NCBI GenBank assembly: GCA_004356985.1
Contig: SMXQ01000074.1
Coordinates: 1-55,972, forward strand
Origin: Alphaproteobacteria bacterium
GTDB lineage: Bacteria; Pseudomonadota; Alphaproteobacteria; SMXQ01
Reading direction: 5' to 3'
Length of the DNA: 55,972 nt
Shown: piece after piece, positions 17,266-28,891 of the stretch
Position numbering within the stretch: the stretch's first letter is position 1
Layout: the number at the start of each line of letters is the position of its first letter
The notes under the pieces: model-generated
The model's database searches: none
What the model was told of the DNA's origin: nothing
The model's input: the letters and a program-made list of their open reading frames with translations, nothing else
Position numbers and translations under genes: made by a program

Positions 17266-19713
17266 TTACCGGGGGGCTTTTGGGCGTGGTGGCGGCGCCG
17301 GCGCGCTCGGCACCAGGCGCAGCCTCCTGAGACCGTCATGGACGCGCGAGGGAATCGTCAGGTAGCCGCCATCGCGCCAGGTCTCGATCAGGTCGCGGTA
17401 ATGGGGAGACAGGGGATTGCCCGATTGCCCGGTCGGCTGGATGAACACGGAGCTCTCGAGATCGGCCAAATCGTAGATCGCCCGGAAGGTCGCGCCGTGC
17501 CTGTGGGCGAACGGATAGCGCCGTGAAAACAGCCGCGTTGTCCCCCGGTTGAGGGTGAAGGTGTCGCCGTCGGTGGCGATCGCGATATCGGCGAAACCGC
17601 CGATCAGCGGCAAGGAGGACAACGCCCGGTTCCTGAATCGCGCGATATGAGCATCGCCCCAGCGCCATTTGCCCATGTCCGGCCCGAACCGCCGGCGTAG
17701 GTCTTCCAGGGCGGCGATGAGCGCGGCCGCGAGCACCGACCCACAGGATTCAAGCGCCGGGGTCGAGACATCGTCGCACCAGGCGCGGTCGCCTTCGAGA
17801 ACGTTTCGGATAAACAAGGGGTCGACGCGCCGGTAGCCGCCGGCGAGGGGGCCGAGTTCGTCGGCCACCAGGCCAGGGAGGATCCGGCGCAGCCAGGCGT
17901 TGAAGATGAGCGGCTCCGGTTTTGCCCGGAGCACCATGGCGTCCCAGGCGGCAAGCCGGTCGAGCGCCGGGCCGGTCTCGGGTGTCCGCGGGGTCGCGGC
18001 AAGCAGGACCGGAATGATCTCGCGCGCGGCAAGGGAGAGATTGTCCATCTGCATGGCGGCACTGGCGGCGATGTCATGGCGCCGGTCGTTGGTGAGTTTC
18101 TGCGCGATGCGTTGGGCGCGGTAAGGCCTGCCCCAGTCCCGGGTGATGAGATAGGGGTACGCCGGTCCGACAACCCTGTTGTTGGCATTGATGACGAGAC
18201 CGCTCTTGGGGTCCACCATGGTGGGGAGAGCATCGAAGGGGATGTACCCGGTCCAATCATCGGCGGCATGGTCGCCGCGAACCGGCGCGAAGCCGTCCCC
18301 CGACCTGCGTATGGGGATGCGGCCGGCCAGTTGGAAACCGATCCGCCCTTGGACGTCGCCGTACACGAAATTCTGAACCGGGCTATGGAAGTTCCGCAAG
18401 GCGGCGCGAAATTGCGCCCAGTTTTGCGCCCGGTTGAGATGGTAGAGCGCCTCGGCCGTGCGGTCGTCGGGTTCCAGCATCGCCGCCCTGAGCGCCACCA
18501 CCGCGCCGCTTGGCGCGACCGGGTCGGCGCGGTCCGTGAGGTCGGAAATCACCGGACCGTTGCGGGTGGCGCGGATGGTCAGGCGAACCGGGTCGCCGCC
18601 CTTCACCTTGATGGTCTCCCCCCGGGTGATGAAGGCGCGGCTGCCATGGGGCGTGAGGTAGCGCCCCCCGTCGCTGGGACGGAGCCGCTCGATCACCAGG
18701 TCCTGGGTGTCGGCGCCGGTGGCGGTGACGGTCCAGGCGATGGCCTGGTTGTGGCCGAAGATATGGAAAGGCATGCCCGGCAGGGTGGCGCCGGCGATGG
18801 TCAGCCCCGGCGCCGTGATCCGCGCGAGGTACCACAGATTGGGGGCCTGAAATCCGAGATGCGGGTCGCCGGCCAGGATCGGCTTGCCCGATGCCGTGCG
18901 GCGCCCCGACACCGCCCAAGCATTGGAAGCGCTGGACCATAGAGGCGTGGGGATCGCCTGCGCCAGGGCCTCGAAGGGCAGGTCTGGCACGCCCTCCCAA
19001 ATTGTTCGGGAGGGGGCCGGCCGGCGCGCCGCTTCGCGGACGGGGCCGGGCACCGTCACCGGCGCGTCGGCGGGGTAGGGTGGCCACAAGGCCGCCACCT
19101 GGGCCGGCGCGAGGCGCCGCAGGAGCCCGGCGCGCAGGGCCTCGCGGCGCCAGTTGGTGGAAAGCCGTAAACCCATGAGCCGTCCCCAGAGAAGCGATTC
19201 CTCGGCCTTCCAGGGGGCGGGGCGGATGCCGGTGAAGTAGAATTCGGGCGGCAGGGCGCCGGAATGGGTGGCAAGCCAGCCATTGACGCCCCGGGCATAG
19301 GCCCCAAGCGCGGCCTGCACCGGGGCCGGTAGATTCCCGAGATTGTGGCGCGCAAGGCGGGCGAGGCCCAGGGTGCGCATGGTACGGTCGTGGGGCACGA
19401 GCCTTGCGCCCGCCATTTCCGCCAGGCGCCCGCTCGCCGTGCGGCGCATCATCTCCATCTGCCATAGGCGGTCCTGGGCATGGACGAATCCCAGGGCGAA
19501 ATAAGCGTCGAGTTGGGTCTCGGCGCGGATATGGGGAACGCCGCGGGCATCGCGAAAAATCTCTATGGTCGATTGGGGCCCGGTCAGTCGGATGGTGCCC
19601 TCGGTCACTGGCAGGGAGGTCCTGAGCCACAGATAGCCGCCGCCGGCAAGAACCAGCGCCAGGCCCGGGACGGCCACGAGAAAGACGATGAATGCGCGCC
19701 TAATTAACCGCAT
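17266..19713 (-). CDS. penicillin acylase family protein
   Basis: This 815-aa protein is an N-terminal nucleophile hydrolase of the penicillin-acylase group. That group cleaves amides such as penicillin G, N-acyl-homoserine lactones or cephalosporin side chains. An N-terminal hydrophobic segment (AFIVFLVAVPGLALVLAGGGYLWL) sends it to the periplasm or membrane. The self-cleavage serine lies in WSSASNAWAVSGRRTASGKPILAGDPHLGF, with ISDLTDRADPVAPSGAVVALRAA and NRVVGPAYPYLITRDWG in the beta chain. Length is normal for the family. The substrate is unknown; quorum-signal quenching is one possibility. It is downstream of hemB on the same strand with a short AT-rich gap. Confidence 0.9.
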   Translation of the reverse strand: MRLIRRAFIVFLVAVPGLALVLAGGGYLWLRTSLPVTEGTIRLTGPQSTIEIFRDARGVPHIRAETQLDAYFALGFVHAQDRLWQMEMMRRTASGRLAEMAGARLVPHDRTMRTLGLARLARHNLGNLPAPVQAALGAYARGVNGWLATHSGALPPEFYFTGIRPAPWKAEESLLWGRLMGLRLSTNWRREALRAGLLRRLAPAQVAALWPPYPADAPVTVPGPVREAARRPAPSRTIWEGVPDLPFEALAQAIPTPLWSSASNAWAVSGRRTASGKPILAGDPHLGFQAPNLWYLARITAPGLTIAGATLPGMPFHIFGHNQAIAWTVTATGADTQDLVIERLRPSDGGRYLTPHGSRAFITRGETIKVKGGDPVRLTIRATRNGPVISDLTDRADPVAPSGAVVALRAAMLEPDDRTAEALYHLNRAQNWAQFRAALRNFHSPVQNFVYGDVQGRIGFQLAGRIPIRRSGDGFAPVRGDHAADDWTGYIPFDALPTMVDPKSGLVINANNRVVGPAYPYLITRDWGRPYRAQRIAQKLTNDRRHDIAASAAMQMDNLSLAAREIIPVLLAATPRTPETGPALDRLAAWDAMVLRAKPEPLIFNAWLRRILPGLVADELGPLAGGYRRVDPLFIRNVLEGDRAWCDDVSTPALESCGSVLAAALIAALEDLRRRFGPDMGKWRWGDAHIARFRNRALSSLPLIGGFADIAIATDGDTFTLNRGTTRLFSRRYPFAHRHGATFRAIYDLADLESSVFIQPTGQSGNPLSPHYRDLIETWRDGGYLTIPSRVHDGLRRLRLVPSAPAPPPRPKAPR

Positions 19714-19743
19714 ATTTCAAAATATTATATCTATTTATTAATC

Positions 19744-20847
<1,104 letters not shown>

Positions 20848-20992
20848 TCACGCGAGGACCATATCCAATATTTCCTACCCCGGATAGCATTAGTAAACTT
20901 TTAAGTATTTTCCACCAATACTGGAATTTGCGAGAAAGGCAATCTGCGCTGGTGCAGGGGTCTGCGGGGACTAAATTGTGGAGTGAGGCAGC

Positions 20993-21472
20993 GTGAATCA
21001 TATTTATCAAGAGGTCATTTTCCTGGTTGAAAGGCTTCATCGCCAATTCCTGGAAGTGGTCAAGAGCGAATTGGAACGTTTGGATACCTCGGACATCAAC
21101 AATATCCAGGCTTTGATCCTGTTCAATGTCGGCGACGAGGAACTCACCGTGGGCGAACTGACCAACCGCGGCTATTACCTCGGTTCCAACGTTTCCTACA
21201 ACGTCAAGAAAATGGTGGAAAACGGGTATTTGATCCACCAACGCTCGACCCACGACCGGCGCTCCATCCGTGTCCGCCTGTCGGAAAAGGGGCTGGTCCT
21301 GTTTCATTCCCTGCGCGAGATGTTCGAGCGCCACATCGCCGATATCACCGAAGGGCCGATTACCGAGGAAGAACTCGGCGAAGCTTCCATGGCGCTGCGT
21401 CATATGGAGCAGTTCTGGACCCGGATACTGACCTTCGGCACGCGAACCCCGGCGAAGGCCTCGGCCGCCTAG
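20993..21472 (+). CDS. MarR-family transcriptional regulator (LdtR-like)
   Basis: This 159-aa winged-helix regulator shows TVGELTNRGYYLGSNVSYNVKKMVENGYLIHQRSTHDRRSIRVRLSEKG, the DNA-binding helix and wing. The flanking helices (YQEVIFLVERLHRQFLEVVKSELER and the C-terminal helix) are those that make the MarR dimer. The sequence strongly resembles the alphaproteobacterial LdtR type, which controls peptidoglycan transpeptidase and stress genes in Liberibacter and Rhizobium. The target here is not known. The start is a GTG at 20993. A terminator (21515-21546) follows. Confidence 0.88.
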   Translation: MNHIYQEVIFLVERLHRQFLEVVKSELERLDTSDINNIQALILFNVGDEELTVGELTNRGYYLGSNVSYNVKKMVENGYLIHQRSTHDRRSIRVRLSEKGLVLFHSLREMFERHIADITEGPITEEELGEASMALRHMEQFWTRILTFGTRTPAKASAA

Positions 21473-21514
21473 ATCGCCTTCCAACGATCCCTCTTCCCCG
21501 CCCGGCGGGGCATG

Positions 21515-21546
21515 CCGCGGCCCTTTCTCGGGCCGCGGTTTCTTTT
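21515..21546 (+). terminator. Rho-independent terminator after the MarR gene
   Basis: A perfect 9-base-pair stem, CCGCGGCCC / GGGCCGCGG, with a six-base loop TTTCTC, is followed by TTTCTTTT. It lies 43 bases past the regulator stop. A smaller hairpin (CCCGCCCGGCGGGG) lies just before it. It could act on both converging transcripts, since the histidine kinase gene ends at 21592. Confidence 0.75.
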
Positions 21547-21591
21547 GCCTGTCCCGTCCGCCACCGGGGGCGTTTCCAGAGCGAAAAAAAT

Positions 21592-24585
21592 CTAACCGGC
21601 CACCGCGTTCGATCGCCGGGCGGGGGACGTCATGCGGGCTTCGCCGGTGATCTCCTGGCGCAACTCTTCGAGAACCTTGGTGACCTCATGGACCAGGGTG
21701 ACGGTTCTTGGAACCAGGAATTGAACCAATTCCTTGTCCGCGTCGCGGGCGGCGAACTCCAACTGCTTGGCGTTTTCATGGAGCCCCCAGGCCCCGAAGC
21801 TGCCCGAGGTGCTCTTGAGATTATGCGCCCGTTCGATGAGGAATTCGTAATCCTCCTGTGCGGCCAGCCTCATGATGTGCTGGGCGCTGGCATGGGCCTC
21901 TGAGCAATAGGTTTGAATGAGCGCCGCCGCGCGCACCGGACCGACCGCGAGGATCAGGCCGTCCATGGTGTCCCGGGCCACGGTGCTTTCGGTGGCGGGA
22001 AGGGATTCGGGGGTGGTTGAATCCGTGTCGGCTGCGGCGGTCGCCAGGTTGGCCGGGACGCAGGATTGGGTCCGCCCCCAGCGTTCCAGTGCCTGGGCCA
22101 GCTTCGCGACATCGACAGGCTTCGCGAGATAATCGTCCATGCCCTTAGCGCGGCACACCTTGTCCTCGCCGTGCATGGCGTTGGCGGTCAGCGCGATGAT
22201 GGGGATACGGTTCTTGGGTGGCGGCAGTTTACGGATTTCGGCAGTCGCCTCGAAGCCGTCCATCTCCGGCATTTGCACGTCCATCAGCACGATATCGTAG
22301 GGCAGCCTTTTGACCGCGTCGACCGCCTCTTTGCCGTTGCCCGCGACTTCCGCGCGGTGCCCCATCTTGGTCAGCAGGGCGACGGCGAGCATCTGGTTGA
22401 CGTGATTGTCTTCGGCCACCAACACCCGTAACGGAGTCATCTTTCGCGTCGCCTTGGCGTCGATATCATTTTCCTCCGCCGTGGCCGCAAAGTCATTGTC
22501 GTCCGCTTGCGCCGTTGCCGTCCCGTCCAAGGCGGTCAATCGGCGGATGCAGCCGATCATCATCGCTTGATGCAGGGGTTTGTTCAGGCACTCGGTCACG
22601 CCCATGGCATTCATCATCTCCGCGCTCGGGCGCTGACCGGTGGTGACCATGAGAATGCAATGCGCGCCGTGTTCGAGCTCGGCATTGCGCCTGGTGATTT
22701 CGGCGTTGTTGGTCATGGCGAGGTGGTGGTCCAAGAGGGCGATGTCGAAGCGGGTTTGGCCGGAATCGGGCCGCAAGGCCGCCAGTGCGCCGGGGGCGTC
22801 GGCGACGGCGGTGACCATGGCGCCGCGGTCGCGCAGCTGGCGTTCGAGGGCATCCCGGCCATGGTCAAGGGGGGCGGCGATGAGAATGGCGATGCCGGCC
22901 AGGATTTTTTCGGGGTTGGGGATCGAAGGTGTGTCGGCTTCGGCGAAGCCCAAGGGGACCTGGAACCAGAAACGGCTGCCTTTTTCGGGGTTGCTGGTGA
23001 CGCCGATGTCGCCCTCCATCAGGGTCGTCAGCTTTTTACAGATGGCCAGGCCCAGTCCGGTGCCGCCATAGCGCCGCGAGGTCGATGAATCGGCCTGGGT
23101 GAAGCGGTCGAACAACCGGGACTGGATCTCTTCGGAAATGCCGATGCCGCTGTCGATGACCTCGAATTGCAGCACCATGCCGTCATCCATCTGGCAGATG
23201 ATTTTGGCTTCGATGGTGACGGCGCCTTCGGCGGTGAACTTCACGGCGTTACCCACCAGGTTGATGAGTATTTGACGGAGGCGGCCGGGATCGCCACGCA
23301 GCAGCGGCGGCAGGGCGGGCGGGACGTAGCTGCCCAGGGACAGGTCCTTGAGATTGGCTTTGGGCGCAAGCAGGTCCAGCACGCTTTCGATCAGGTTGGC
23401 CGGATCGAAGGCGATGTCCTCGAGTTCCAGCCGGTTCGCTTCCAGTTTGGAGAAGTCGAGAATGTCGTTGATGATGGTGAGCAGTGCCCCGGCGGATTCG
23501 CGGATGGATTCCGCGTAGACCTGTTGATCGTTGTCGAGCTTGGTATCCAGAAGCATCCCGGTCATGCCGATGACACCGTTCATGGGGGTGCGGATTTCAT
23601 GGCTCATGGTGGCCAGGAATTCGGATTTGACGATGCTGGCATTCTCCGCTTCGTCGCGGGCCTCGGCCAGGTCCTCGGCGAATTGGCCGAGTTCGACGCC
23701 CTGATTTTCGAGGCGTGCGTGGGCGTATTCCATTTGCACCACCCGGTCCTGCAGTTCCTTCTCGACCTGTTTCATGCGGGTGATGTCGGTGCGGACCCCC
23801 ACATAGGCGCCATCGGGCGTGCGCTTTTCCGAAACCTGGATCCATCGTCCGTCCGCGAGCTCCACCTCGAAGGGGCCGGTGGGATTACGATGCTGCGCCA
23901 AACGTCGCTTTATCCACTTCTCGGGGTCGGCGACGGCGTCCGGAGGCGGCGCCTTGGTGATGGCGGCGCGCAGGATATCCTCGAAACGCACGCCCGTGAC
24001 GATGGCGTCCCGGACATCGGTGAAGATGGTCTTGTACTTATCGTTACAAAGCACCATCCGATCGTCGTTGTCGAACAGCACGAAACCTTCGGAGATCGAC
24101 TCGATTGCCTCGGTGAGCTGGGTGCGGGCCCGGGACAGTTCCTCCACCGCGATGCGGTGGGCCTTGGCGTCCTTATTCTCGGCGGCATGGGCCTCATTCT
24201 CGGCGGCATGGGCCTCGGCAAGCCGGATTGTCCGCCGCTTGGCATTCACCGCGTAGGTGGCGAAGATGACGACCATGGAAAGGCCGCTGGCGAAGCTGAG
24301 CAAACCGTGGAGTTGGCGTGGGCCGAGGTGATAGTTTTCCATCATGTGGTCCAGCGATTGGCCCAAGGTGTGCTCGTCCAGGACCCATATCAAGGCGGTG
24401 GTAGCGGCCGCCACGGCCACACCCGAAAGGATCGCCCAGGCAAGCGACCGGAAGCTTCCCAAGCCGGTTGGCGCCAAACCGGTCGGCGCCAATCCCGTGG
24501 GCTTGCGCCCGTCGGGGTGGGCGCGATCACCTTTGGGCGGCTCGGTCGTTTTGGCAGTGGCGGTCATTTCACGCGGTTTCCCCAT
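21592..24585 (-). CDS. hybrid sensor histidine kinase with PAS, two receivers and HPt
   Basis: This 997-aa membrane sensor kinase feeds a multi-step phosphorelay. Two transmembrane segments (about 48-69 and 92-113) frame a short periplasmic loop, and a coiled coil follows. A PAS domain spans about 155-270 ([22 protein letters not shown]). HisKA is near His329 ([19 protein letters not shown]). HATPase_c spans about 430-545 ([22 protein letters not shown]). Receiver 1 is at about 565-690 and is degenerate, lacking the acidic pair but keeping Asp619. Receiver 2 is canonical (LVAEDN, Asp769 in [11 protein letters not shown]). A C-terminal HPt holds His921 ([13 protein letters not shown]). The N-terminus has TGLAP repeats. 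The signal and final output are unknown. Confidence 0.92.
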   Translation of the reverse strand: MGKPREMTATAKTTEPPKGDRAHPDGRKPTGLAPTGLAPTGLGSFRSLAWAILSGVAVAAATTALIWVLDEHTLGQSLDHMMENYHLGPRQLHGLLSFASGLSMVVIFATYAVNAKRRTIRLAEAHAAENEAHAAENKDAKAHRIAVEELSRARTQLTEAIESISEGFVLFDNDDRMVLCNDKYKTIFTDVRDAIVTGVRFEDILRAAITKAPPPDAVADPEKWIKRRLAQHRNPTGPFEVELADGRWIQVSEKRTPDGAYVGVRTDITRMKQVEKELQDRVVQMEYAHARLENQGVELGQFAEDLAEARDEAENASIVKSEFLATMSHEIRTPMNGVIGMTGMLLDTKLDNDQQVYAESIRESAGALLTIINDILDFSKLEANRLELEDIAFDPANLIESVLDLLAPKANLKDLSLGSYVPPALPPLLRGDPGRLRQILINLVGNAVKFTAEGAVTIEAKIICQMDDGMVLQFEVIDSGIGISEEIQSRLFDRFTQADSSTSRRYGGTGLGLAICKKLTTLMEGDIGVTSNPEKGSRFWFQVPLGFAEADTPSIPNPEKILAGIAILIAAPLDHGRDALERQLRDRGAMVTAVADAPGALAALRPDSGQTRFDIALLDHHLAMTNNAEITRRNAELEHGAHCILMVTTGQRPSAEMMNAMGVTECLNKPLHQAMMIGCIRRLTALDGTATAQADDNDFAATAEENDIDAKATRKMTPLRVLVAEDNHVNQMLAVALLTKMGHRAEVAGNGKEAVDAVKRLPYDIVLMDVQMPEMDGFEATAEIRKLPPPKNRIPIIALTANAMHGEDKVCRAKGMDDYLAKPVDVAKLAQALERWGRTQSCVPANLATAAADTDSTTPESLPATESTVARDTMDGLILAVGPVRAAALIQTYCSEAHASAQHIMRLAAQEDYEFLIERAHNLKSTSGSFGAWGLHENAKQLEFAARDADKELVQFLVPRTVTLVHEVTKVLEELRQEITGEARMTSPARRSNAVAG
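24175..24216. repeat. perfect 2 x 21-bp tandem repeat in the kinase gene
   Basis: The unit ATTCTCGGCGGCATGGGCCTC occurs twice, exactly adjacent, inside the kinase coding sequence. On the minus strand it encodes the doubled EAHAAEN segment of the coiled coil after the second membrane helix. The unit is a multiple of three, so copy changes keep the frame. Confidence 0.85.
24464..24493. repeat. 2 x 15-bp tandem repeat near the kinase start
   Basis: The unit CCGGTYGGCGCCAAW occurs twice (CCGGTTGGCGCCAAA, CCGGTCGGCGCCAAT), with a degenerate third copy starting at 24494. It encodes the [14 protein letters not shown] tract in the cytoplasmic N-terminus of the kinase. Confidence 0.75.
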
Positions 24586-24738
24586 GATGATAGTAAATTA
24601 TACATAGGTCTAAACTATTATTATGAATCACCGGTTAGTAAAACGTTAATCGCAAGGGGGGGCGCTGGCACCACCATCCACTTTCCTTTAGACTTGATGT
24701 TATTCGACTGGCCAGGGAACGGGTTGCTCGCGGGGCGC

Positions 24739-24975
24739 ATGGAGAAATCCACGGAAATTGAAGGGGTGATCGTGGAATTTTACCGGGTCGGCAATGCCGT
24801 CAAGGTCTCCGCGGTGGATACCAGGACTTTTCTCGAAGTCTCCATCGTCGCATCGCCCCACTGCTCCGAACAAGAGATGACGGACACGGTCCTGCGCAAG
24901 CTCGCCTACGTTCAGGAAAAAAAGCTCGGGCAGGAAAAAAAGCTCGGGCAGGAAAAAAAGCGCGGGCAGGAATAA
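24739..24975 (+). CDS. DUF6898-like small protein
   Basis: This 78-aa protein (MEKSTEIEGVIVEFYRVGNAVKVSAVDTRTFLEVSIVASPHCSEQEMTDTVLRKLAYV...) matches the pattern of the alphaproteobacterial DUF6898 family, whose function is unknown. Its hallmark is EFxRVGNxVKVxAxDxxTxxEVSIVG. The track shows it as the end of a long ORF that reads backwards through the kinase gene; that part is a shadow. An ATG at 24697 is a second possible start, giving MLFDWPGNGLLAGR at the front. The last third is a tandem repeat, EKKLGQ x3. livH starts 70 bases downstream. Confidence 0.72.
   Translation: MEKSTEIEGVIVEFYRVGNAVKVSAVDTRTFLEVSIVASPHCSEQEMTDTVLRKLAYVQEKKLGQEKKLGQEKKRGQE
24913..24972. repeat. 3.3 x 18-bp coding tandem repeat with A7 tracts
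   Basis: The unit CAGGAAAAAAAGCTCGGG occurs at 24913, 24931 and (one change) 24949, with a partial fourth copy up to the stop. Each unit holds a run of seven A residues. It encodes the charged EKKLGQ tail of the DUF6898-like protein. Both copy number and A-run length are expected to be prone to slippage. Confidence 0.9.
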
Positions 24976-25045
24976 AGGCGCGGGCGCCAGGAGCCGCCGG
25001 TGGAACGTTGACAGGGTACTTAGGGGCGGCCGGGTAGGCGTTTAG

Positions 25046-25960
25046 ATGGAATATTTCCTCCAGCAACTGATCAACGGCCTCACCTTGGGCGCGGTCTATG
25101 GGTTGATCGCCATCGGCTACACCATGGTTTACGGCATCATCGGCATGATCAATTTCGCCCATGGCGAGATCTACATGATCGGTTCCTTCATCGCCCTGAT
25201 CTGCTTCACCATCCTGGGCCTGACCGGGGTCGCCTCGGTGCCGCTGGCGATCCTGGTGGTGCTCGTGGTGACGGTTTTGTTCACCGCCGCCTACGGCTGG
25301 GCCGTGGAACGCCTCGCCTACCGGCCGCTGCGGGGATCGTTCCGGCTGGCGCCCCTGATTTCCGCCATCGGCATGGCGATCTTTCTTCAGAATTACGTGC
25401 AGCTGCTTCAGGGCGCCCGGGTCAAGGCCATGGCGCCCATGGTCACGGGCGGCTTCGTGGTGACCGAAAAGGCCGGTTTCCAGGTGACCCTCAGTTACAT
25501 GCAGATCACCATCATGGCGCTGACGGTGGTCCTCATGGCGGGGTTCTCCCTGGTCATTTCACGGACCGCCTTGGGGCGCGCCCAGCGGGCCTGCGAACAG
25601 GATCAGAAGATGGCGGCCCTGTCGGGGATCGACGTCGACCGCACGGTTTCCCTGACCTTCCTCCTGGGCGCCGGGCTGGCCGCCGTCGCCGGGGTGATGA
25701 CGACCCTGCACTACGGGGTGATCGATTTCTACATCGGTTTCCTGGTCGGGCTCAAGGCCTTCACCGCGGCCGTGTTGGGCGGCATCGGGTCGCTGCCGGG
25801 GGCCATGCTGGGCGGCATCCTGATCGGCCTGGTGGAGGCGTTCTGGGCGGCCTATTTCGCCGCCGAGTATAAGGACGTGGCGGCCTTTTCCATTCTGGTG
25901 CTGGTCTTGATCTTTCGCCCGACGGGCCTGATGGGCAGGCCCGAGGTGGAAAAAGTCTAG
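25046..25960 (+). CDS. livH: branched-chain amino acid ABC transporter permease LivH
   Basis: LivH is one of the two membrane subunits of the high-affinity leucine/isoleucine/valine ABC importer. The 304-aa protein is mostly membrane helices (about eight), beginning [46 protein letters not shown], the family N-terminus. The loop that contacts the ATPase contains [37 protein letters not shown]. Length and order are standard. It heads livHMGF. The ligand could also be an amide or urea, since these families overlap. Confidence 0.94.
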   Translation: MEYFLQQLINGLTLGAVYGLIAIGYTMVYGIIGMINFAHGEIYMIGSFIALICFTILGLTGVASVPLAILVVLVVTVLFTAAYGWAVERLAYRPLRGSFRLAPLISAIGMAIFLQNYVQLLQGARVKAMAPMVTGGFVVTEKAGFQVTLSYMQITIMALTVVLMAGFSLVISRTALGRAQRACEQDQKMAALSGIDVDRTVSLTFLLGAGLAAVAGVMTTLHYGVIDFYIGFLVGLKAFTAAVLGGIGSLPGAMLGGILIGLVEAFWAAYFAAEYKDVAAFSILVLVLIFRPTGLMGRPEVEKV

Positions 25961-25962
25961 CC

Positions 25963-27288
25963 GTGACCACCGTGGACCTGGGGGATCGCTTCGGCGGCGA
26001 CGGCGTCCAGTGGGGGGCGATTCTCAAGGATGCAGGCATGGCCGCCCTGGTGGCCTTGGTTCTCACCCTGCTGTTGTTCGGCGTGCGGCTGTCCGACGGC
26101 GGCGGCGGCGGGCTTCAGTTCCGTCCCTGGTGGGTGGTGATCGCGGTGGCCTCCGTGTTTGCCGGCCGTGGGGCCGTGGCCCTGTGGATCGGCACCAGAA
26201 AACCGGCATCGGCTGCCGCGCTCCCCTGGTTCGACCGCGCCCTCGCCCGGCTTTCCCAACACAAGAGGTTGTTGTTTGCCGGTTTCTTCCTGGCGGTGGC
26301 GATCCTGCCCCTGTTGCCGGTCGCCGACCGGCGGATGGTGGACCTGGCGACCCTGGTGATGATTTACGTCATGCTGGGTTGGGGGCTCAACATCGTCGTC
26401 GGCCTGGCCGGCTTGCTCGATCTCGGGTACGTGGCATTTTACGCGGTGGGGGCGTATTCCTACACCTTGCTGGCGATCCATTTCGATTTGAGCTTCTGGG
26501 CGTGCCTGCCGCTGGCTGGCGCCATCGCCGCCCTGTTCGGAGTCCTTCTGGGGTTTCCGGTGCTCAGGCTCAGGGGCGACTACCTCGCCATCGTGACCCT
26601 CGGCTTCGGCGAGATGGTTCGCATCATCTTAATCAACTGGTCGGATTTGACGGGCGGCTCCGAAGGCATCACGGGGATCGCCGTGCCCACCTTCTTCGGC
26701 CTCCGTTTCACGCCCACCCCCGCCGCCGGGGAAACCGCGTTCCACCAGTTCTTCGCCATTCCCTTCGCCGGCATCCACAAGCTGATCTTTCTTTACTACA
26801 TCATCCTTGTGCTGGCGCTGTTGACCCACCTCTTTTCCGAGCGCATGCGCGGGCTTCCCCTGGGACGCGCCTGGGAGGCGCTGCGCGAGGATGAAATCGC
26901 CAGCCGGTCGCTGGGCCTCAATCCGGTCCTCGTCAAACTGTCGGCTTTCGGGATCGGCGCCATGTTCGCCGGTTTCGCGGGCTCTTTTTTCGCCACCCGC
27001 CAAGGGTTCATCAACCCGTCGTCATTCACCTTCATCGAATCGGCGATCATCCTCGCCATCGTCGTGCTGGGCGGCATGGGCAGCCAGGTCGGCGTCATCT
27101 GCGCCGCCATGGTCCTGATCCTGCTGCCCGAACTGGCCCGGGATTTCGCGGAATTCCGCATGCTGTTGTTCGGCGGAGCCATGGTGGCGATCATGGTGTG
27201 GCGGCCGCGCGGGCTTCTCGCCCATCGGGTGCCGAGCGTGCGCCTGGGTCCGGAGCCGCCCGGGGCCCGGCGGGGCGGTCCCCCATGA
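25963..27288 (+). CDS. livM: branched-chain amino acid ABC transporter permease LivM
   Basis: LivM is the second membrane subunit of the Liv importer. The 441-aa protein has the family core [43 protein letters not shown], then [24 protein letters not shown], and the ATPase-contact loop [46 protein letters not shown]. The N-terminus carries two extra hydrophobic segments ([36 protein letters not shown]), as in the longer LivM forms. The GTG at 25963 starts two bases after the livH stop, and its own stop overlaps the livG start. Confidence 0.93.
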   Translation: MTTVDLGDRFGGDGVQWGAILKDAGMAALVALVLTLLLFGVRLSDGGGGGLQFRPWWVVIAVASVFAGRGAVALWIGTRKPASAAALPWFDRALARLSQHKRLLFAGFFLAVAILPLLPVADRRMVDLATLVMIYVMLGWGLNIVVGLAGLLDLGYVAFYAVGAYSYTLLAIHFDLSFWACLPLAGAIAALFGVLLGFPVLRLRGDYLAIVTLGFGEMVRIILINWSDLTGGSEGITGIAVPTFFGLRFTPTPAAGETAFHQFFAIPFAGIHKLIFLYYIILVLALLTHLFSERMRGLPLGRAWEALREDEIASRSLGLNPVLVKLSAFGIGAMFAGFAGSFFATRQGFINPSSFTFIESAIILAIVVLGGMGSQVGVICAAMVLILLPELARDFAEFRMLLFGGAMVAIMVWRPRGLLAHRVPSVRLGPEPPGARRGGPP

Positions 27289-28157
27289 GCGCGCTTGGCC
27301 AACCCGATGCAATGGTGCCGGCGATGCTCGAGGTCGCCCATCTTTCCATGCATTTCGAGGGCATTACCGCCATCGACGACGTTTCGTTCAGCGCCCGGCG
27401 GGGGGAAATCACCGGCATCATCGGTCCCAACGGCGCCGGCAAAACCACCGTCTTCAACTGCATCACCGGTTTCTACCGGCCCAGTGTCGGGCGCATCGCC
27501 CTCGACCACGAAGGGGGCCGGTTCCTGCTGGAGCGCATGGAGGGCTTCCGCATCGCCCGGGACGCGGGGGTCGCCCGCACCTTCCAGAATATCCGCCTGT
27601 TCCCGCGCATGACGGTGCTGGAAAATCTGCTGGTCGCCCAGCACGTGAAGCTGATGCGCGCCTCGGTCTTTTCCATCGCCGGTTTGCTGGGCCTAAGGCG
27701 GTTCCGCGAGGCCGAGGCCGCGGCCATCGAGGTGGCCCGCGGCTGGCTCGATCGACTGGGGCTCCTCATGGCCGCCGACCGCGAGGCGGGGACCCTGCCC
27801 CATGGCCAGCAGCGCAAGATCGAAATTGCCCGGGCCATGTGCTCGGAGCCGAAGCTGCTTTGCCTCGACGAACCGGCGGCCGGCCTCAACCCCCGTGAAA
27901 CCGCGGAACTCAACAAGTTGTTGCTGGACATCCGCGAAGACTACGGTGTCGGCATCCTGTTGATCGAGCACGACATGGCCGTGGTCATGGGCATATCGGA
28001 CCGGATCATCGTGCTGGATCACGGGGCCAAGATCAGCGACGGCACCCCGGGCGAGGTGCGCAACGATCCCGCGGTGATCCGGGCCTATCTGGGGGAAGAG
28101 GACGATCCGCCCGCGCCAAGCGTTCCCGGGCCGCCCCCCGGCGGCGGGCGCCCATGA
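27285..28157 (+). CDS. livG: branched-chain amino acid ABC transporter ATP-binding protein LivG
   Basis: LivG is one of two ATPase subunits that drive the Liv importer. The 290-aa protein has Walker [10 protein letters not shown], the Q-loop region [21 protein letters not shown], the LivG-style signature [15 protein letters not shown] and Walker [13 protein letters not shown]. The H-loop is [16 protein letters not shown]. The C-terminus ends in a proline/glycine-rich tail. The ATG at 27285 overlaps the livM stop (ATGA); the longer track ORF from 27198 is rejected. Confidence 0.95.
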   Translation: MSALGQPDAMVPAMLEVAHLSMHFEGITAIDDVSFSARRGEITGIIGPNGAGKTTVFNCITGFYRPSVGRIALDHEGGRFLLERMEGFRIARDAGVARTFQNIRLFPRMTVLENLLVAQHVKLMRASVFSIAGLLGLRRFREAEAAAIEVARGWLDRLGLLMAADREAGTLPHGQQRKIEIARAMCSEPKLLCLDEPAAGLNPRETAELNKLLLDIREDYGVGILLIEHDMAVVMGISDRIIVLDHGAKISDGTPGEVRNDPAVIRAYLGEEDDPPAPSVPGPPPGGGRP

Positions 28158-28891
28158 GCGCGGGCGCGGCGGAACCGCTTTTGGCCGTGCGCGGCATAGC
28201 CGCCTATTACGGCGCGATCCAGGCGCTTTCGGGGATCGATCTCGAGGTGCGGGAAGGGGAAATCGTCACCTTGATCGGCGCCAACGGGGCCGGCAAGTCG
28301 ACCCTGCTGATGACCATTTGTGGCAACCCGCGCGGGCGCGGCGGGCGCATTGTGTTCGATGGCCGGGACATCACCGCCCTGCCCACCCACGCCATCGCCA
28401 GGCTGGGCATCGCCCATGTGCCGGAAGGCCGCCGCATCTTTCCCCACATGACGGTCATGGAGAACCTCCAGATCGGCGCGGTCTGCGCCGCCGAGCAAGA
28501 TTTCGAGGGGGACCTTGATTACGTGTTCGCGCTGTTCCCGATTCTCGACGAACGGCGGCATCAGCGCGGGGGGACCCTGTCGGGGGGCGAACAGCAGATG
28601 TTGGCCATCGGCCGGGCGCTCATGAGCCGGCCCCGGCTCTTGCTGTTGGATGAACCGTCGCTCGGCTTGGCGCCCCTGGTGGTGCGCCACATCTTCGAGG
28701 TCATCGCCGAAATCAACGCCGAGCGCGACATGACGGTCTTCCTGGTCGAGCAAAACGCCTATCGTGCCCTCGGCCTTGCCGACCGTGCCTATGTCATGGC
28801 CAACGGCGAGATCCGCATGGAAGGCACCGGGGAGGAACTGCTCGCCGACGCGGATATCCGCGCCGCCTATCTGGAAGGGGGGCACGGGTGA
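28154..28891 (+). CDS. livF: branched-chain amino acid ABC transporter ATP-binding protein LivF
   Basis: LivF is the second ATPase of the Liv importer. The 245-aa protein has Walker A GANGAGKST, HVPEGRRIFPHMTVMENLQIGA, the signature LSGGEQQMLAIGRALM, Walker B LLLLDEPSLGLAP and the H-loop VEQNAYRALGLAD. Its ATG overlaps the livG stop by 4 bases, and its own stop overlaps the next gene. The family also includes UrtE (urea), but with this operon order LivF is the better name. Confidence 0.95.
   Translation: MSAGAAEPLLAVRGIAAYYGAIQALSGIDLEVREGEIVTLIGANGAGKSTLLMTICGNPRGRGGRIVFDGRDITALPTHAIARLGIAHVPEGRRIFPHMTVMENLQIGAVCAAEQDFEGDLDYVFALFPILDERRHQRGGTLSGGEQQMLAIGRALMSRPRLLLLDEPSLGLAPLVVRHIFEVIAEINAERDMTVFLVEQNAYRALGLADRAYVMANGEIRMEGTGEELLADADIRAAYLEGGHG

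Noticed and set aside
23167-24738. Long plus-strand ORF opposite the histidine kinase
   Set aside because: It is antisense to conserved kinase domains. Only its last 78 residues, past the kinase start, look like a real protein (DUF6898-like).
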